Below, one piece after another: positions 1-7,519 of a stretch of DNA of 28,806 nt (the first letter of the stretch is position 1; the number at the start of each line of letters is the position of its first letter). Below the pieces are notes generated by a model. That model did not search any database. It was given only the letters and a program-made list of their open reading frames with translations, and was not told the origin of the DNA. A program made the translations under genes and the position numbers. This DNA is from CAZMCC01 sp964564695 (lineage in GTDB: Bacteria > Planctomycetota > Phycisphaerae > Phycisphaerales > UBA1924): NCBI GenBank assembly GCA_964564695.1, contig CAZMCC010000048.1:1-28806 (forward strand), given 5' to 3'.

Positions 1-2
1 GC

Positions 3-284
3 TCGCGATCCCCGGAGTCACGATGTGAGTCACGGACTTACGCAGCGCTCAGTAACCGCGACTGGATCATCGTCTATCAAGCTGATCGTGCCATCCTTGT
101 GTATACGTCCATCGCTGATTGGAACAACGACGGTCTTTTGAACTCGACCGACGTCTCGGACTTCATTAACGACTGGTTTGCCGACCAGGCCACGGGCGGT
201 CTCCTGACCGACTTCAACGGCGATGGAGTGTCCAACTCGGCCGACGTCTCCTGCTACATCAACCTCTGGCTCGCGGATCAGTAG
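3..284 (+). CDS. C-terminal part of a dockerin-anchored surface/secreted protein (5' end outside window)
   Basis: The frame is open from the left edge to a TAG at 282-284, so this is the tail of a longer gene. The last ~60 residues hold two calcium-loop dockerin repeats, DWNNDGLLNSTD and DFNGDGVSNSAD, each followed by an F/Y-I-N-x-W helix. The segment before it (DWIIVYQADRAILVYTS) aligns with the segment before the dockerin of the gene at 591-3083 (KWITVYHDDRVELVYTS), so the two are paralogs beyond the dockerin itself. Dockerins of this type are thought to attach exported planctomycete proteins to a partner at the cell surface; that role is inferred from the family. A GTG at 99-101 lies in frame but is an internal Val, not a start, because homology continues upstream of it. 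Confidence 0.8.
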   Translation, partial: SRSPESRCESRTYAALSNRDWIIVYQADRAILVYTSIADWNNDGLLNSTDVSDFINDWFADQATGGLLTDFNGDGVSNSADVSCYINLWLADQ

Positions 285-290
285 CCCTGA

Positions 291-446
291 GCCGCGGGCC
301 GGCCCGGGGCACGACCATGCTGCTGGCGCACTGTCTACCGCGTCAAGCGGGTGTTCACCTCCACCGCCGACTGGAACAACGACGGCCTCGACAACTCCAC
401 CGACGTCGGCGAGTTCATCAACCAGTGGTTCGTGGACGCAACATGA
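291..446 (+). pseudogene. Decayed dockerin tail, third copy in the cluster
   Basis: Just after the stop of the preceding gene and a second in-frame TGA (288-290), the same frame reads a short stretch ending in WRTVYRVKRVFTSTADWNND and then GLDNSTDVGEFINQWFVDAT before TGA at 444-446. This matches the W-x-T-V-Y linker plus dockerin of the 591-3083 gene, but only one dockerin half is present and no start or upstream body precedes it. It looks like a deletion remnant in which the first calcium loop was joined directly to the end of the second repeat. I treat it as non-functional. Confidence 0.65.
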
Positions 447-566
447 GGCGGGACCGGCCGTGCATCCCAACAGAAGCCTCCTGCCCTCCCTCCACGGTGG
501 CAGGTTGGGTAACAACGACCTGAAAACGCCTTAAGGGGCTGGATTCGGGGAACGCTTTCGGGGACA

Positions 567-583
567 CTCCTCACTGAGGAGAG
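567..583 (+). promoter_or_regulatory. Shine-Dalgarno site within a small inverted repeat
   Basis: GAGGAGAG at 576-583 lies 7 bases before the ATG at 591 and fixes that start. It is preceded by CTCCTC (567-572), which is complementary to GAGGAG (576-581) with only ACT between, so a tight 6-bp hairpin could cover the ribosome binding site. The pairing is seen; a regulatory effect is inference. Confidence 0.5.
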
Positions 584-590
584 ACCCCAA

Positions 591-3083
591 ATGACCACGC
601 TGACGAAGCCCACCCGCCCCCGGTACGTCCATGAGACCCCCATCTTTGAAGCACTCGACGAACGCCTGTGCATGGCGGTCGTGGTATGGGACGGCGGGCC
701 GACCGGCAACGGCGTCAACTGGCACGACGCGGTGAACTGGGCCGGGGATGTGCTGCCGGGGGCCGCGGACGATGCGCAGCTCGGAGCGACGGGCGCCAGC
801 CCGGTGATTGCGCTGAGCACGACTGTGGGCATCAACAGCGTGACCAGCACCCGGAGCCTGACGCTGTCGGGGACGCTCACGCTCGCGGCGGCGTCGAGCT
901 TCGCGGCGGGGACGACGTTCACGGAGTCGAGCGGGACGCTCGGCGGGGCGGGCGACCTGACCATCAACGGCGGCGCGTCATGGACCGGCGGCGAAATGAC
1001 CGGCACCGGCCGAACCGTCGTCGGGGCCGCCGCCACACTCGCCATCAACGGCACGACGAAGTTCCTGTCGCGAACAGTCGAGGTCGACGGCACGGCCTCT
1101 TGGACCGCCGGCAGCATCTTCTTCTCCGATGGCGCCATCCAGAACGACGGCTCGTTCACCGTGAGCGCCGCGGTCACCGCGAACTTCAATGGCGGCACCG
1201 ACGCGTTCACCAACAACGGCACGTTCACCAAGAGCGGCGCGGTCACCTCGTTCTTCAACGCCGGCGTCGCGTTCTTCAACACCGGAACCCTCAATGTCAA
1301 CGCCGGGACGCTCGAGCTCAACGGCGGCGGGACCAGCCCCGGGAACGCGAGCATCGCCGCCACTGCGATCCTCAGCCTCAGCGGCGCTCACAGCGTCAGC
1401 GGCGCCGTCACGGCGGCGGGCGCTCTGCGGATCGCGAACGGCACGACCACGTTCTCCGCGACGCTCACCGGGGCCGGGGCGCTGCAGGTCACCGGCGGCA
1501 CGATCGTGCTCAATTCGGCCGTGAACTTCGCCGGGATGCTGGAGCTCTCCAGCGGCAGCCTCGATGGAACGGCGGACGCGATGTTCCAGGGAGCGTCGTC
1601 ATGGACCGGCGGCGAAATGACCGGCACCGGCCGAACCGTCGTCGGGGCCGCCGCCACACTCGCCATCAACGGCACGACGAAGTTCCTGTCGCGAACAGTC
1701 GAGGTCGACGGCACGGCCTCTTGGACCGCCGGCAGCATCTTCTTCTCCGATGGCGCCATCCAGAACGACGGCTCGTTCACCGTGAGCGCCGCGGTCACCG
1801 CGAACTTCAATGGCGGCACCGACGCGTTCACCAACAACGGCACGTTCACCAAGAGCGGCGCGGTCACCTCGTTCTTCAACGCCGGCGTCGCGTTCTTCAA
1901 CACCGGAACCCTCAATGTCAACGCCGGGACGCTCGAGCTCAACGGCGGCGGGACCAGCCCCGGGAACGCGAGCATCGCCGCCACTGCGATCCTCAGCCTC
2001 AGCGGCGCTCACAGCGTCAGCGGCGCCGTCACGGCGGCGGGCGCTCTGCGGATCGCGAACGGCACGACCACGTTCTCCGCGACGCTCACCGGGGCCGGGG
2101 CGCTGCAGGTCACCGGCGGCACGATCGTGCTCAATTCGGCCGTGAACTTCGCCGGGATGCTGGAGCTCTCCAGCGGCAGCCTCGATGGAACGGCGGACGC
2201 GATGTTCCAGGGAGCGTCGTCATGGACCGGCGGCACGATGGAGGGCTCCGGCCGAACGGTCATCGCAGCCACCGGCACGCTCGCTATGTCGGGCACCACC
2301 AAGTTCCTGTCGCGGACGCTCGAGATCGACGGCGCCGCCACCTGGACCGTCGGCAACATCTTCTTCTCCGACGGCGCCATCCAGAACGACGGCCCGTTCG
2401 CCGTGAGCGCCGCGGTCACCGGGGCCTTCAGCGGCGGCACGAACAGCTTCATCAACAACGGAACGTTTACCAAGAGCGGCGCCACCATCACCTCGCTCAC
2501 CTCCATCCCCTTCTCGAACTTCGGAACGCTCAACCTCGTGCAGGGCACGCTGGGGACCGGGAACTTTGTAAATGACAGCGCCCTCGTGCTGGGCGCGGAA
2601 ACGCTCCTCACCATCAACGGCACGTTCACACAGACTGCGGCCGGCAGCATCACCACCGAGTTCGCCGGCCCGACCCCGGCCCAGTACGGCCGGATCGTCG
2701 CCGCCGGCGTCGCGACCATCGACGGCACGCTCGCCGCCACTCTCGTGGGCGGCTACTCGCCCGTGCTCTTCGACCGCTTCGACGTCGTCACCGGCTCGAG
2801 CCTCGTCGGCCAGTTCGCAAGCGTGAAGCTCCCCGCCGAGAGCGCGGCCACACGCAAGTGGATCACCGTCTACCACGACGACCGCGTCGAGCTCGTGTAC
2901 ACGTCGATCGCCGACTGGAACAACGACGGCCTCGTCAACTCCACCGACGTCGGCGAGTTCATCAACGACTGGTTCGAGGATCAGGTGTTCGGCACGCTCA
3001 TCACCGACTTCGACGGCAACGGCATCTCCAACTCCACCGACGTCGGCGAGTTCATCAACCTCTGGTTCGCGGACATGTCGTAG
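591..3083 (+). CDS. Beta-strand-repeat surface protein with C-terminal dockerin (830 aa)
   Basis: Probable exported, dockerin-anchored protein of unknown ligand. The N-terminus has FEALDERLCMA, resembling the short 'LEPR'-like motif at the start of many planctomycete extracellular proteins; no classical signal peptide is obvious. Residues ~50-680 are Gly/Thr/Asn/Ala-rich short beta-strand repeats of the passenger-helix kind, with a recurring SWTGG...TLNVNAGTLELNGG pattern. Residues ~130-336 and ~337-543 are identical because of a 621-bp duplication; a third, diverged unit follows. Residues ~680-760 resemble the capping module seen at the end of such repeat proteins (INGTFTQTAAGSI then IDGTLAATLVGGY). 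Residues 769-828 are a tandem dockerin with calcium loops at 775-786 and 806-817. The start is supported by GAGGAGAG 7 bases upstream. The gene lies downstream of two related dockerin tails. The beta-helix architecture is inferred from composition and spacing. Confidence 0.85.
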   Translation: MTTLTKPTRPRYVHETPIFEALDERLCMAVVVWDGGPTGNGVNWHDAVNWAGDVLPGAADDAQLGATGASPVIALSTTVGINSVTSTRSLTLSGTLTLAAASSFAAGTTFTESSGTLGGAGDLTINGGASWTGGEMTGTGRTVVGAAATLAINGTTKFLSRTVEVDGTASWTAGSIFFSDGAIQNDGSFTVSAAVTANFNGGTDAFTNNGTFTKSGAVTSFFNAGVAFFNTGTLNVNAGTLELNGGGTSPGNASIAATAILSLSGAHSVSGAVTAAGALRIANGTTTFSATLTGAGALQVTGGTIVLNSAVNFAGMLELSSGSLDGTADAMFQGASSWTGGEMTGTGRTVVGAAATLAINGTTKFLSRTVEVDGTASWTAGSIFFSDGAIQNDGSFTVSAAVTANFNGGTDAFTNNGTFTKSGAVTSFFNAGVAFFNTGTLNVNAGTLELNGGGTSPGNASIAATAILSLSGAHSVSGAVTAAGALRIANGTTTFSATLTGAGALQVTGGTIVLNSAVNFAGMLELSSGSLDGTADAMFQGASSWTGGTMEGSGRTVIAATGTLAMSGTTKFLSRTLEIDGAATWTVGNIFFSDGAIQNDGPFAVSAAVTGAFSGGTNSFINNGTFTKSGATITSLTSIPFSNFGTLNLVQGTLGTGNFVNDSALVLGAETLLTINGTFTQTAAGSITTEFAGPTPAQYGRIVAAGVATIDGTLAATLVGGYSPVLFDRFDVVTGSSLVGQFASVKLPAESAATRKWITVYHDDRVELVYTSIADWNNDGLVNSTDVGEFINDWFEDQVFGTLITDFDGNGISNSTDVGEFINLWFADMS
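976..2217 (+). repeat. Perfect 621-bp tandem duplication (two units)
   Basis: Bases 976-1596 are repeated at 1597-2217 with no difference that I could find, and identity runs on to about 2234 against 1613. The offset is 621 bp, exactly 207 codons, so the reading frame is kept. A third related unit begins at about 2218 but has diverged (first changes after the shared ATGGACCGGCGGC). Perfect identity at silent positions points to a recent duplication or gene conversion. Confidence 0.95.
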
Positions 3084-3194
3084 TCGCCGAACAGGCCGCC
3101 ACGCCCCCCCCCAACGCACCCCCCAATTCCCCCCGCGCATCGGCGCATCCCTGGTGCCGCAGCGCCTCGGGGCTTTTCGCGTCCGTGAAGGCGT

Positions 3195-3209
3195 TGCGAA
3201 TGATTCTCA
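3195..3209. promoter_or_regulatory. Putative Fur box upstream of feoAB
   Basis: TGCGAATGATTCTCA is an imperfect 7-1-7 inverted repeat and matches the Fur consensus TGATAATNATTATCA at 11 of the 14 fixed positions. It ends 82 bp before the GTG of feoA, and the surrounding sequence is less GC-rich than its neighbours, as expected for a promoter. Iron-dependent repression by Fur is inferred from the site and from the genes it precedes. Confidence 0.6.
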
Positions 3210-3291
3210 GTCAGCCTACTCTGATTGCTGATACCGAAGTCCACTTGCCCGGCGCCCCGGCGCCCGCGGCGATTCACGGAGGGACACCCGC

Positions 3292-3660
3292 GTGGTGAGC
3301 TCGGCTGGTTCATGTTGCGGTGGACATCCCCACGATCCCCACGACTCCAACAGCTCCGAACGCGCTTCCGCTCCCCACCCCCATCGGGTGGATGGGGGTG
3401 AGCCGACGCGGGTGCCGTTGAGCCAGCTTCGCAGCGGCGACTGCGGGACGGTCTGCGAGTGTGAGCTCGAGGGGCACGACGGGGCCCTGCTGCGGGCGAT
3501 GGGGCTGTGTCCCAATGCCCGCGTGCGCCTGTGCCGCGCGGGCGGGCGGATGATCGTGGCGGTTGGGGGGATCGGGGCCGAGGGCGGTCGCGGGGGCGAG
3601 TCGCGGATCGGGCTGGCGCGGGAGCTGGCGGACCGGATCATGGTCGCGCCGGCGCGGTGA
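3292..3660 (+). CDS. feoA: Ferrous iron transport protein A (FeoA), with Cys/His-rich N-terminus
   Basis: FeoA is a small cytosolic SH3-like protein that supports Fe(II) uptake by FeoB. Residues ~41-122 form the domain: L-S-Q-L-x-x-G-D near residue 43, then LLRAMGL at 66-72 (the conserved R-x-x-x-M/L-G motif), a beta-rich core, and a closing IGLARELADRIMV. The GTG start at 3292 is supported by CGGAGGG at 3277-3283; a second GTG at 3295 is possible. The first ~40 residues are extra compared with typical ~75-85 residue FeoA. They are rich in Cys and His (C8, C9, H12, H14, H17, H29, H31), and the domain has five more Cys (51, 55, 57, 73, 81), which is unusual. First gene of a likely operon: feoB starts about 52 bp downstream. 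Confidence 0.88.
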   Translation: MVSSAGSCCGGHPHDPHDSNSSERASAPHPHRVDGGEPTRVPLSQLRSGDCGTVCECELEGHDGALLRAMGLCPNARVRLCRAGGRMIVAVGGIGAEGGRGGESRIGLARELADRIMVAPAR

Positions 3661-3712
3661 TGTTGACAACGGGGCGGCGAGCGGGCGGGTGAGGGGGGCA
3701 AGGACATCAGCG

Positions 3713-5824
3713 GTGACGAGCGCGCCCGTGTCGGCGAACGACGGTTCCCAGACTCTCGAAGTCGGCGTGGCGCGGGTTGCGCTGCTGGGTAACCCCAACA
3801 CGGGGAAGACCACGCTCTTCAACCGGCTCACGGGGCTCCGCCACAAGACATCGAACTTTCCGGGGACAACGGTCGAAGCGCGAACGGGGCGGGTGCGCCT
3901 GGGCGACGCCGGGGGCGACACCGAGGTTGTCGACCTGCCCGGGATCTATTCGCTCGAGCTCGACCAGCAGGAAGCGCAGATCTGCCGCGACGTGCTCGCG
4001 GGGGTGCTGGCGCCGCGCGGTGAAGAGGTCGGAACGCCCGACGCGGCCTGCGTGGTGGCGGACGCGACGAACCTGGGGCGGAACCTGCTGCTCGTGGGCG
4101 AAGTGCTGCGGCGCCGAGTCCCGACGGTGATCGCGGTGAACATGATCGACCTCGCCCGCAAGGGCGGGATGGCGGTCGACGCGCCGGCCCTCGCACGCGA
4201 GATCGGCTGTCGCGTCGTGCTCGTGTGCGCACGCTCGGGCGAGGGGCTCGACGAGCTGCGCGCCGCGCTCGCCGCGGCCCTCGTCCCGACTGAGACGCCC
4301 CCGGGCAGCGAACAGGGACTGCGGGCCTGGGCGGAGAAGGTGCACGCCGCGTCGATGCGGACGACCGACGGCGCCGGGCGCGGAGAGCGCGTGTCGAAAA
4401 CCGACTCCGCCGACCGCGTGCTGACGCACCCGGCGCTCGGCCTTCTCTCGTTCGGCGCGGTGATGGCCGTGCTGTTCTACGCGATCTTCTCGCTCGCGAC
4501 GATCCCGATGGACCTCATCGAGGGCGCGTTCGGCTGGCTGAGCGGGCTTGTGACCAGGAACATGCCGGCGGGGATCCTGCAGGACTTCCTCGCCAACGGC
4601 GTGATCGCGGGGATCGGGGCGACGGTGGTGTTCCTGCCGCAGATCTGCCTGTTGTTCTTCCTGATCAGCCTGCTGGAGGACACGGGGTACCTGGCGCGGG
4701 CGGCGCTGCTGATGGACCGGCTGCTGAGGCCGTTCGGGCTCCCCGGGCACAGCTTCGTGCCGTTGCTCTCGAGCCACGCGTGCGCGCTGCCGGGGATCAT
4801 GGCGTGCCGGACGATTCCGGACCGGCGTGAGCGCCTGGCGACCATCCTGATCGCGCCGTTCATGTCGTGCTCGGCGCGGATCCCCGTGTATGTGCTGCTG
4901 ATCGGCATCCTGTTCCCGGCGAGCCCGGCCATGGGGTCGCTCGCGTTCATCGGCTGCTACGTGCTCGGCATGTTCGCGGCCATGTTCACGGCCATCCTGC
5001 TGCGGACGACCATTCTCAAGGGTCGCACGCGCCCGCTCGCGATCGAATTGCCCACGTACAAGTGGCCGAGCGTGCGAACGGCCTTGATGACGACGTGGGA
5101 CCGCGGCCTGGTGTTCATCAAGAACGCGGGCACCGTGATCCTGGCGATCTGCATCGTGCTGTGGTGGTTGGGGGCGTATCCGAAGGTCGAGCCGCCGGCA
5201 GAAGCGACGCGCCTGGCGCAGGTGGCGGCGGACGTGCGTGCGGGCGGCGACAAGGACGTCGAGCTGCCGGAATCGGTGGCGGAGACCATCGCGAGTCGGG
5301 ACGCCGGTACGTCGGTGAACCCCTCAACGCTCGACGCCTCGGGGCGTGAGGTGCTGGCGGTTCAGGTCGACGAGCTCGCGAGCGAGACCGAGGCCCGGCA
5401 CGCGGCGGCGCAGTCGTACATGGGGCGGATCGGACGGAGCGTGCAGCCGGCGTTCGCGCCGATGGGGCTCGACTGGCAGCTCACGATCGGCGTGATGACG
5501 AGCTTCGCGGCCCGCGAGGTGTTCGCGACCACGATGGGCGTCGTGATCGCCGGCAAGGACGGCGCCGAGGACGAGGGCGTGCTTGAGCGGATCGCCACCG
5601 CGACGCGCGACGACGGCGTCACGCCGGTGTTCACAACGTCGGTGGCGTGGGCCGTGCTCGTGTTCTACGTGCTCGCGATGCAGTGCCTGCCGACGCTCGC
5701 GGTCACGTACCGCGAGAGCGGGCACGTGAAGTGGGCGTTGCTGCAGCTCGCGTGGATGAGCGTGGTGGCGTACGCCGCGGCGGTAATCGTGCACCAGGTG
5801 CTCCGCGCAACGGGTGTTGCGTGA
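3713..5824 (+). CDS. feoB: Ferrous iron transporter FeoB (GTPase-gated Fe(II) permease)
   Basis: Inner-membrane Fe(II) importer with an N-terminal G domain. G motifs are complete: G1 GNPNTGKTT (26-34), G2 FPGTTVE (49-55), G3 DLPGIYSL (74-81), G4 NMID (143-146) and G5 near CARSGEG. A linker and the transmembrane core follow, with the two gate signatures HACALPGIMACRTI and MSCSARIPVY, and FAAREVFATTMG toward the end. About 85 polar residues (PPAEATRLAQVAADV... to RHAAAQSYMGR) form a soluble loop between late TM segments, as in the Bacteroidetes/planctomycete type. I chose the GTG at 3713 (703 aa) because it precedes the G domain closely; GTG 3689 is an alternative. Starts further upstream would overlap feoA. 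The stop overlaps the GTG of the next small gene. Confidence 0.93.
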   Translation: MTSAPVSANDGSQTLEVGVARVALLGNPNTGKTTLFNRLTGLRHKTSNFPGTTVEARTGRVRLGDAGGDTEVVDLPGIYSLELDQQEAQICRDVLAGVLAPRGEEVGTPDAACVVADATNLGRNLLLVGEVLRRRVPTVIAVNMIDLARKGGMAVDAPALAREIGCRVVLVCARSGEGLDELRAALAAALVPTETPPGSEQGLRAWAEKVHAASMRTTDGAGRGERVSKTDSADRVLTHPALGLLSFGAVMAVLFYAIFSLATIPMDLIEGAFGWLSGLVTRNMPAGILQDFLANGVIAGIGATVVFLPQICLLFFLISLLEDTGYLARAALLMDRLLRPFGLPGHSFVPLLSSHACALPGIMACRTIPDRRERLATILIAPFMSCSARIPVYVLLIGILFPASPAMGSLAFIGCYVLGMFAAMFTAILLRTTILKGRTRPLAIELPTYKWPSVRTALMTTWDRGLVFIKNAGTVILAICIVLWWLGAYPKVEPPAEATRLAQVAADVRAGGDKDVELPESVAETIASRDAGTSVNPSTLDASGREVLAVQVDELASETEARHAAAQSYMGRIGRSVQPAFAPMGLDWQLTIGVMTSFAAREVFATTMGVVIAGKDGAEDEGVLERIATATRDDGVTPVFTTSVAWAVLVFYVLAMQCLPTLAVTYRESGHVKWALLQLAWMSVVAYAAAVIVHQVLRATGVA

Positions 5825-6021
5825 CCCCCGCACTCTCGCTCCAGGGAACGACGTTCCCCGTTCACGACTGGCAATTCTGGGTGACGACGGGGATCGCGCT
5901 GGCGGCGGCGATCTATCTCGCGTCGAAGCTGCTGCCGGTGCCGTGGCTGAGTGCGAGGCGCAAGAAGAAGCGGATGCGGACGAAGGCGACGCTCACGATC
6001 GGGGGGAAGGCGGTTCGATAA
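5821..6021 (+). CDS. Small single-TM protein encoded with feoB (66 aa)
   Basis: Its GTG start overlaps the feoB stop (GTGA), which suggests translational coupling. The protein has a short N-terminus, one transmembrane helix (about residues 21-40, WVTTGIALAAAIYLASKLL), then a strongly basic stretch (ARRKKKRMRTK) that should stay in the cytosol. In many bacteria a small membrane protein follows feoB ('FeoB-associated Cys-rich' family), but this one has no cysteine. A role in the Feo system is inferred only from position. Its TAA lies in an inverted repeat shared with the end of lysA. Confidence 0.7.
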   Translation: MTPALSLQGTTFPVHDWQFWVTTGIALAAAIYLASKLLPVPWLSARRKKKRMRTKATLTIGGKAVR

Positions 6022-6123
6022 GAGCCCGAAGCGGCAGCGACGGGCCACGGGGGCGCAGGTTTCGGTCAGACGAAGGACAGACGGTTGTCGCCGTGGCCGG
6101 GCGCTATCGCTTCCGGCTCTTAT
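6018..6123. repeat. Inverted repeat spanning the stop codons of two convergent genes
   Basis: The 22 bases from 6018 (ATAAGAGCCC, GAAGCGGCAGCG) reappear inverted at 6102-6123 with 19 of 22 matching. The stop codons of the small Feo-operon gene (6019-6021) and of lysA (6120-6122) are each part of an arm. The two arms could pair across 62 bases and might act as a bidirectional transcript end. The 13 bases TTCGATAAGAGCC at 6014-6026 recur exactly at the end of the glycosyltransferase gene (20435-20447), so this is probably a degenerate member of the REP family seen elsewhere in the window. Confidence 0.6.
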
Positions 6124-7490
6124 AGCGCCAGATCATCCGCAACCTGCTCGTGCACCACCAGATCCGCGTACGTCTCGCGCCGCCGGATCACCGTCGCTCG
6201 AGCCCCGTCGATGAGCACCTCCGCCGGCAGCGGGTGGGAGTTGTAGCGGTTCGCCATCGACATGCCGTAAGCGCCCGCGCCGAACACCGTCAGCAGGTCT
6301 CCCCGAGTCACGTGCGGCAAGTCCCGGTCCTTGGCGAGGAAGTCGCCCGACTCGCAGATCGGACCGACGACGTCACAGACCTCGAGGCCGGGGAGGCTGG
6401 GATGCTCCTCGCGCCGAGTCGGTACGTGCTGTTCGGCGACGGCCGCCGGCCAGATGAAGTGGAACGAACCGTACAGGGAAGGCCGGATGAGCGTGTGCAT
6501 GCCCGCGTCGCACACGACGAACTTCTTGGGGCCGGATTCCTTGGTGTACAGCACGCGGGTGAGCAGCACGCCCGCGTTGGCCGCGATCGTGCGCCCGGGC
6601 TCGAAGATGATCTTCAGCTTGCCGCCCCCCTTCCCGGCCACGCGGTCGCGCAGCATCGGCACGATCGCCGCCGCGTAGTCCGACGCCGGGAGCGCGGCCC
6701 CCGTCTGGTAGTCGGCCGCGAACCCGCCGCCGAGGTTCAGCGTCGACACCGTGAACCCCTCCTTCGCGAGCTCGTCGATGAGCGCGAGGGCTTTGGTGAG
6801 GGCCTCGACATACGGCTGGGTGTCGTACACCGGCGAACCGATGTGCAGATGCAGGCCGGTGAGCCGCAGGTGCTTGTCGTGGCCGAATCTCCGGAAGAAG
6901 GCCCGGGCCCGGTCGAGGTCCACGCCGAACTTGTTCTCTTTCTTGCCCGTGGTCGTGTAGACGTGGGTCTTGGGGTCGACGTCGGGGTTGATCCGCAGGC
7001 ACGCCTCGGCGGACGTGTGCAGCGAGCGGGCGATGCCGGCGATGTTCTGGAACTCGGTCTCGGACTCGATGTTGAAGAGCCCGATCCGCTCGTGCCCGGA
7101 GCCGCCGAAGGCATGCCCGCTTCCCGGCCCGCCCCCCCACGACCCCAGAGCGTCGATGATCTCCTCGTCGGTCTTGCCGACGCCGGCGTAGACGACCTTG
7201 GCGGGGTCGACGCCCGCGAGGCGGGAACGGTGGAGTTCGCCCCCGGACACGACGTCGAGGCCGCAGCCCAGGGACACCAGAAGCTTGAGAATCGCGAGGT
7301 TCGAGCAGCTTTTGACGCTGAAGCAGATGGTCGGGCTGAGCTCGCGGAAGGCCGTGGTCAGGCGTTCAACGTGCAGGCGGATGGTCGCGACGGAATACAC
7401 GTACACGGGGGTGCCGGCCTGGGTGGCGACCTGGGCAAGGTCGACCGATTCGCAGAACAGCCGGCCGTCGTCGTAGCGGAAATGGTCCAT
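6120..7490 (-). CDS. lysA: Diaminopimelate decarboxylase (LysA)
   Basis: PLP enzyme of the alanine-racemase-fold group IV decarboxylases; converts meso-diaminopimelate to L-lysine in the last step of lysine synthesis. The PLP-binding lysine is K60 in CFSVKSCSN. Further family motifs are HLHIGSPV, the Gly-rich LNLGGGFAADY phosphate loop, EPGRTI, the catalytic Cys in GPICESGDFLA, and GAGAYG near the C-terminus. The predicted 456 residues are slightly long because of a Gly/Ser-rich insert around residues 126-142 (GSWGGGPGSGHAFGG). I chose the ATG at 7488-7490 because MDHFRYDDGRLFCE matches the usual N-terminus of this subgroup; an upstream in-frame extension lacks similarity. No Shine-Dalgarno is evident. 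It lies 29 bp after a nucleotidyltransferase-fold gene on the same strand. Confidence 0.94.
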   Translation of the reverse strand: MDHFRYDDGRLFCESVDLAQVATQAGTPVYVYSVATIRLHVERLTTAFRELSPTICFSVKSCSNLAILKLLVSLGCGLDVVSGGELHRSRLAGVDPAKVVYAGVGKTDEEIIDALGSWGGGPGSGHAFGGSGHERIGLFNIESETEFQNIAGIARSLHTSAEACLRINPDVDPKTHVYTTTGKKENKFGVDLDRARAFFRRFGHDKHLRLTGLHLHIGSPVYDTQPYVEALTKALALIDELAKEGFTVSTLNLGGGFAADYQTGAALPASDYAAAIVPMLRDRVAGKGGGKLKIIFEPGRTIAANAGVLLTRVLYTKESGPKKFVVCDAGMHTLIRPSLYGSFHFIWPAAVAEQHVPTRREEHPSLPGLEVCDVVGPICESGDFLAKDRDLPHVTRGDLLTVFGAGAYGMSMANRYNSHPLPAEVLIDGARATVIRRRETYADLVVHEQVADDLAL

Positions 7491-7519
7491 GGGGAGCGGA
7501 GGATATGGGCGGAGCCCGC

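Noticed and set aside
668..2575. Long Arg/His-rich open frame overlapping the dockerin protein in another plus frame
   Set aside because: It is a frame shadow of the GC-rich repeat gene: low-complexity R/H/G composition, no domain, and the 591-3083 frame has clear motifs.
3164..3177. Possible terminator after the dockerin gene (GCC-TCGG-GGC then TTTT)
   Set aside because: The stem is only 3 bp, too short to support.
3563..3712. Longer FeoB start
   Set aside because: Would overlap feoA by about 100 bp, and the added residues are Gly/Arg-rich without homology.
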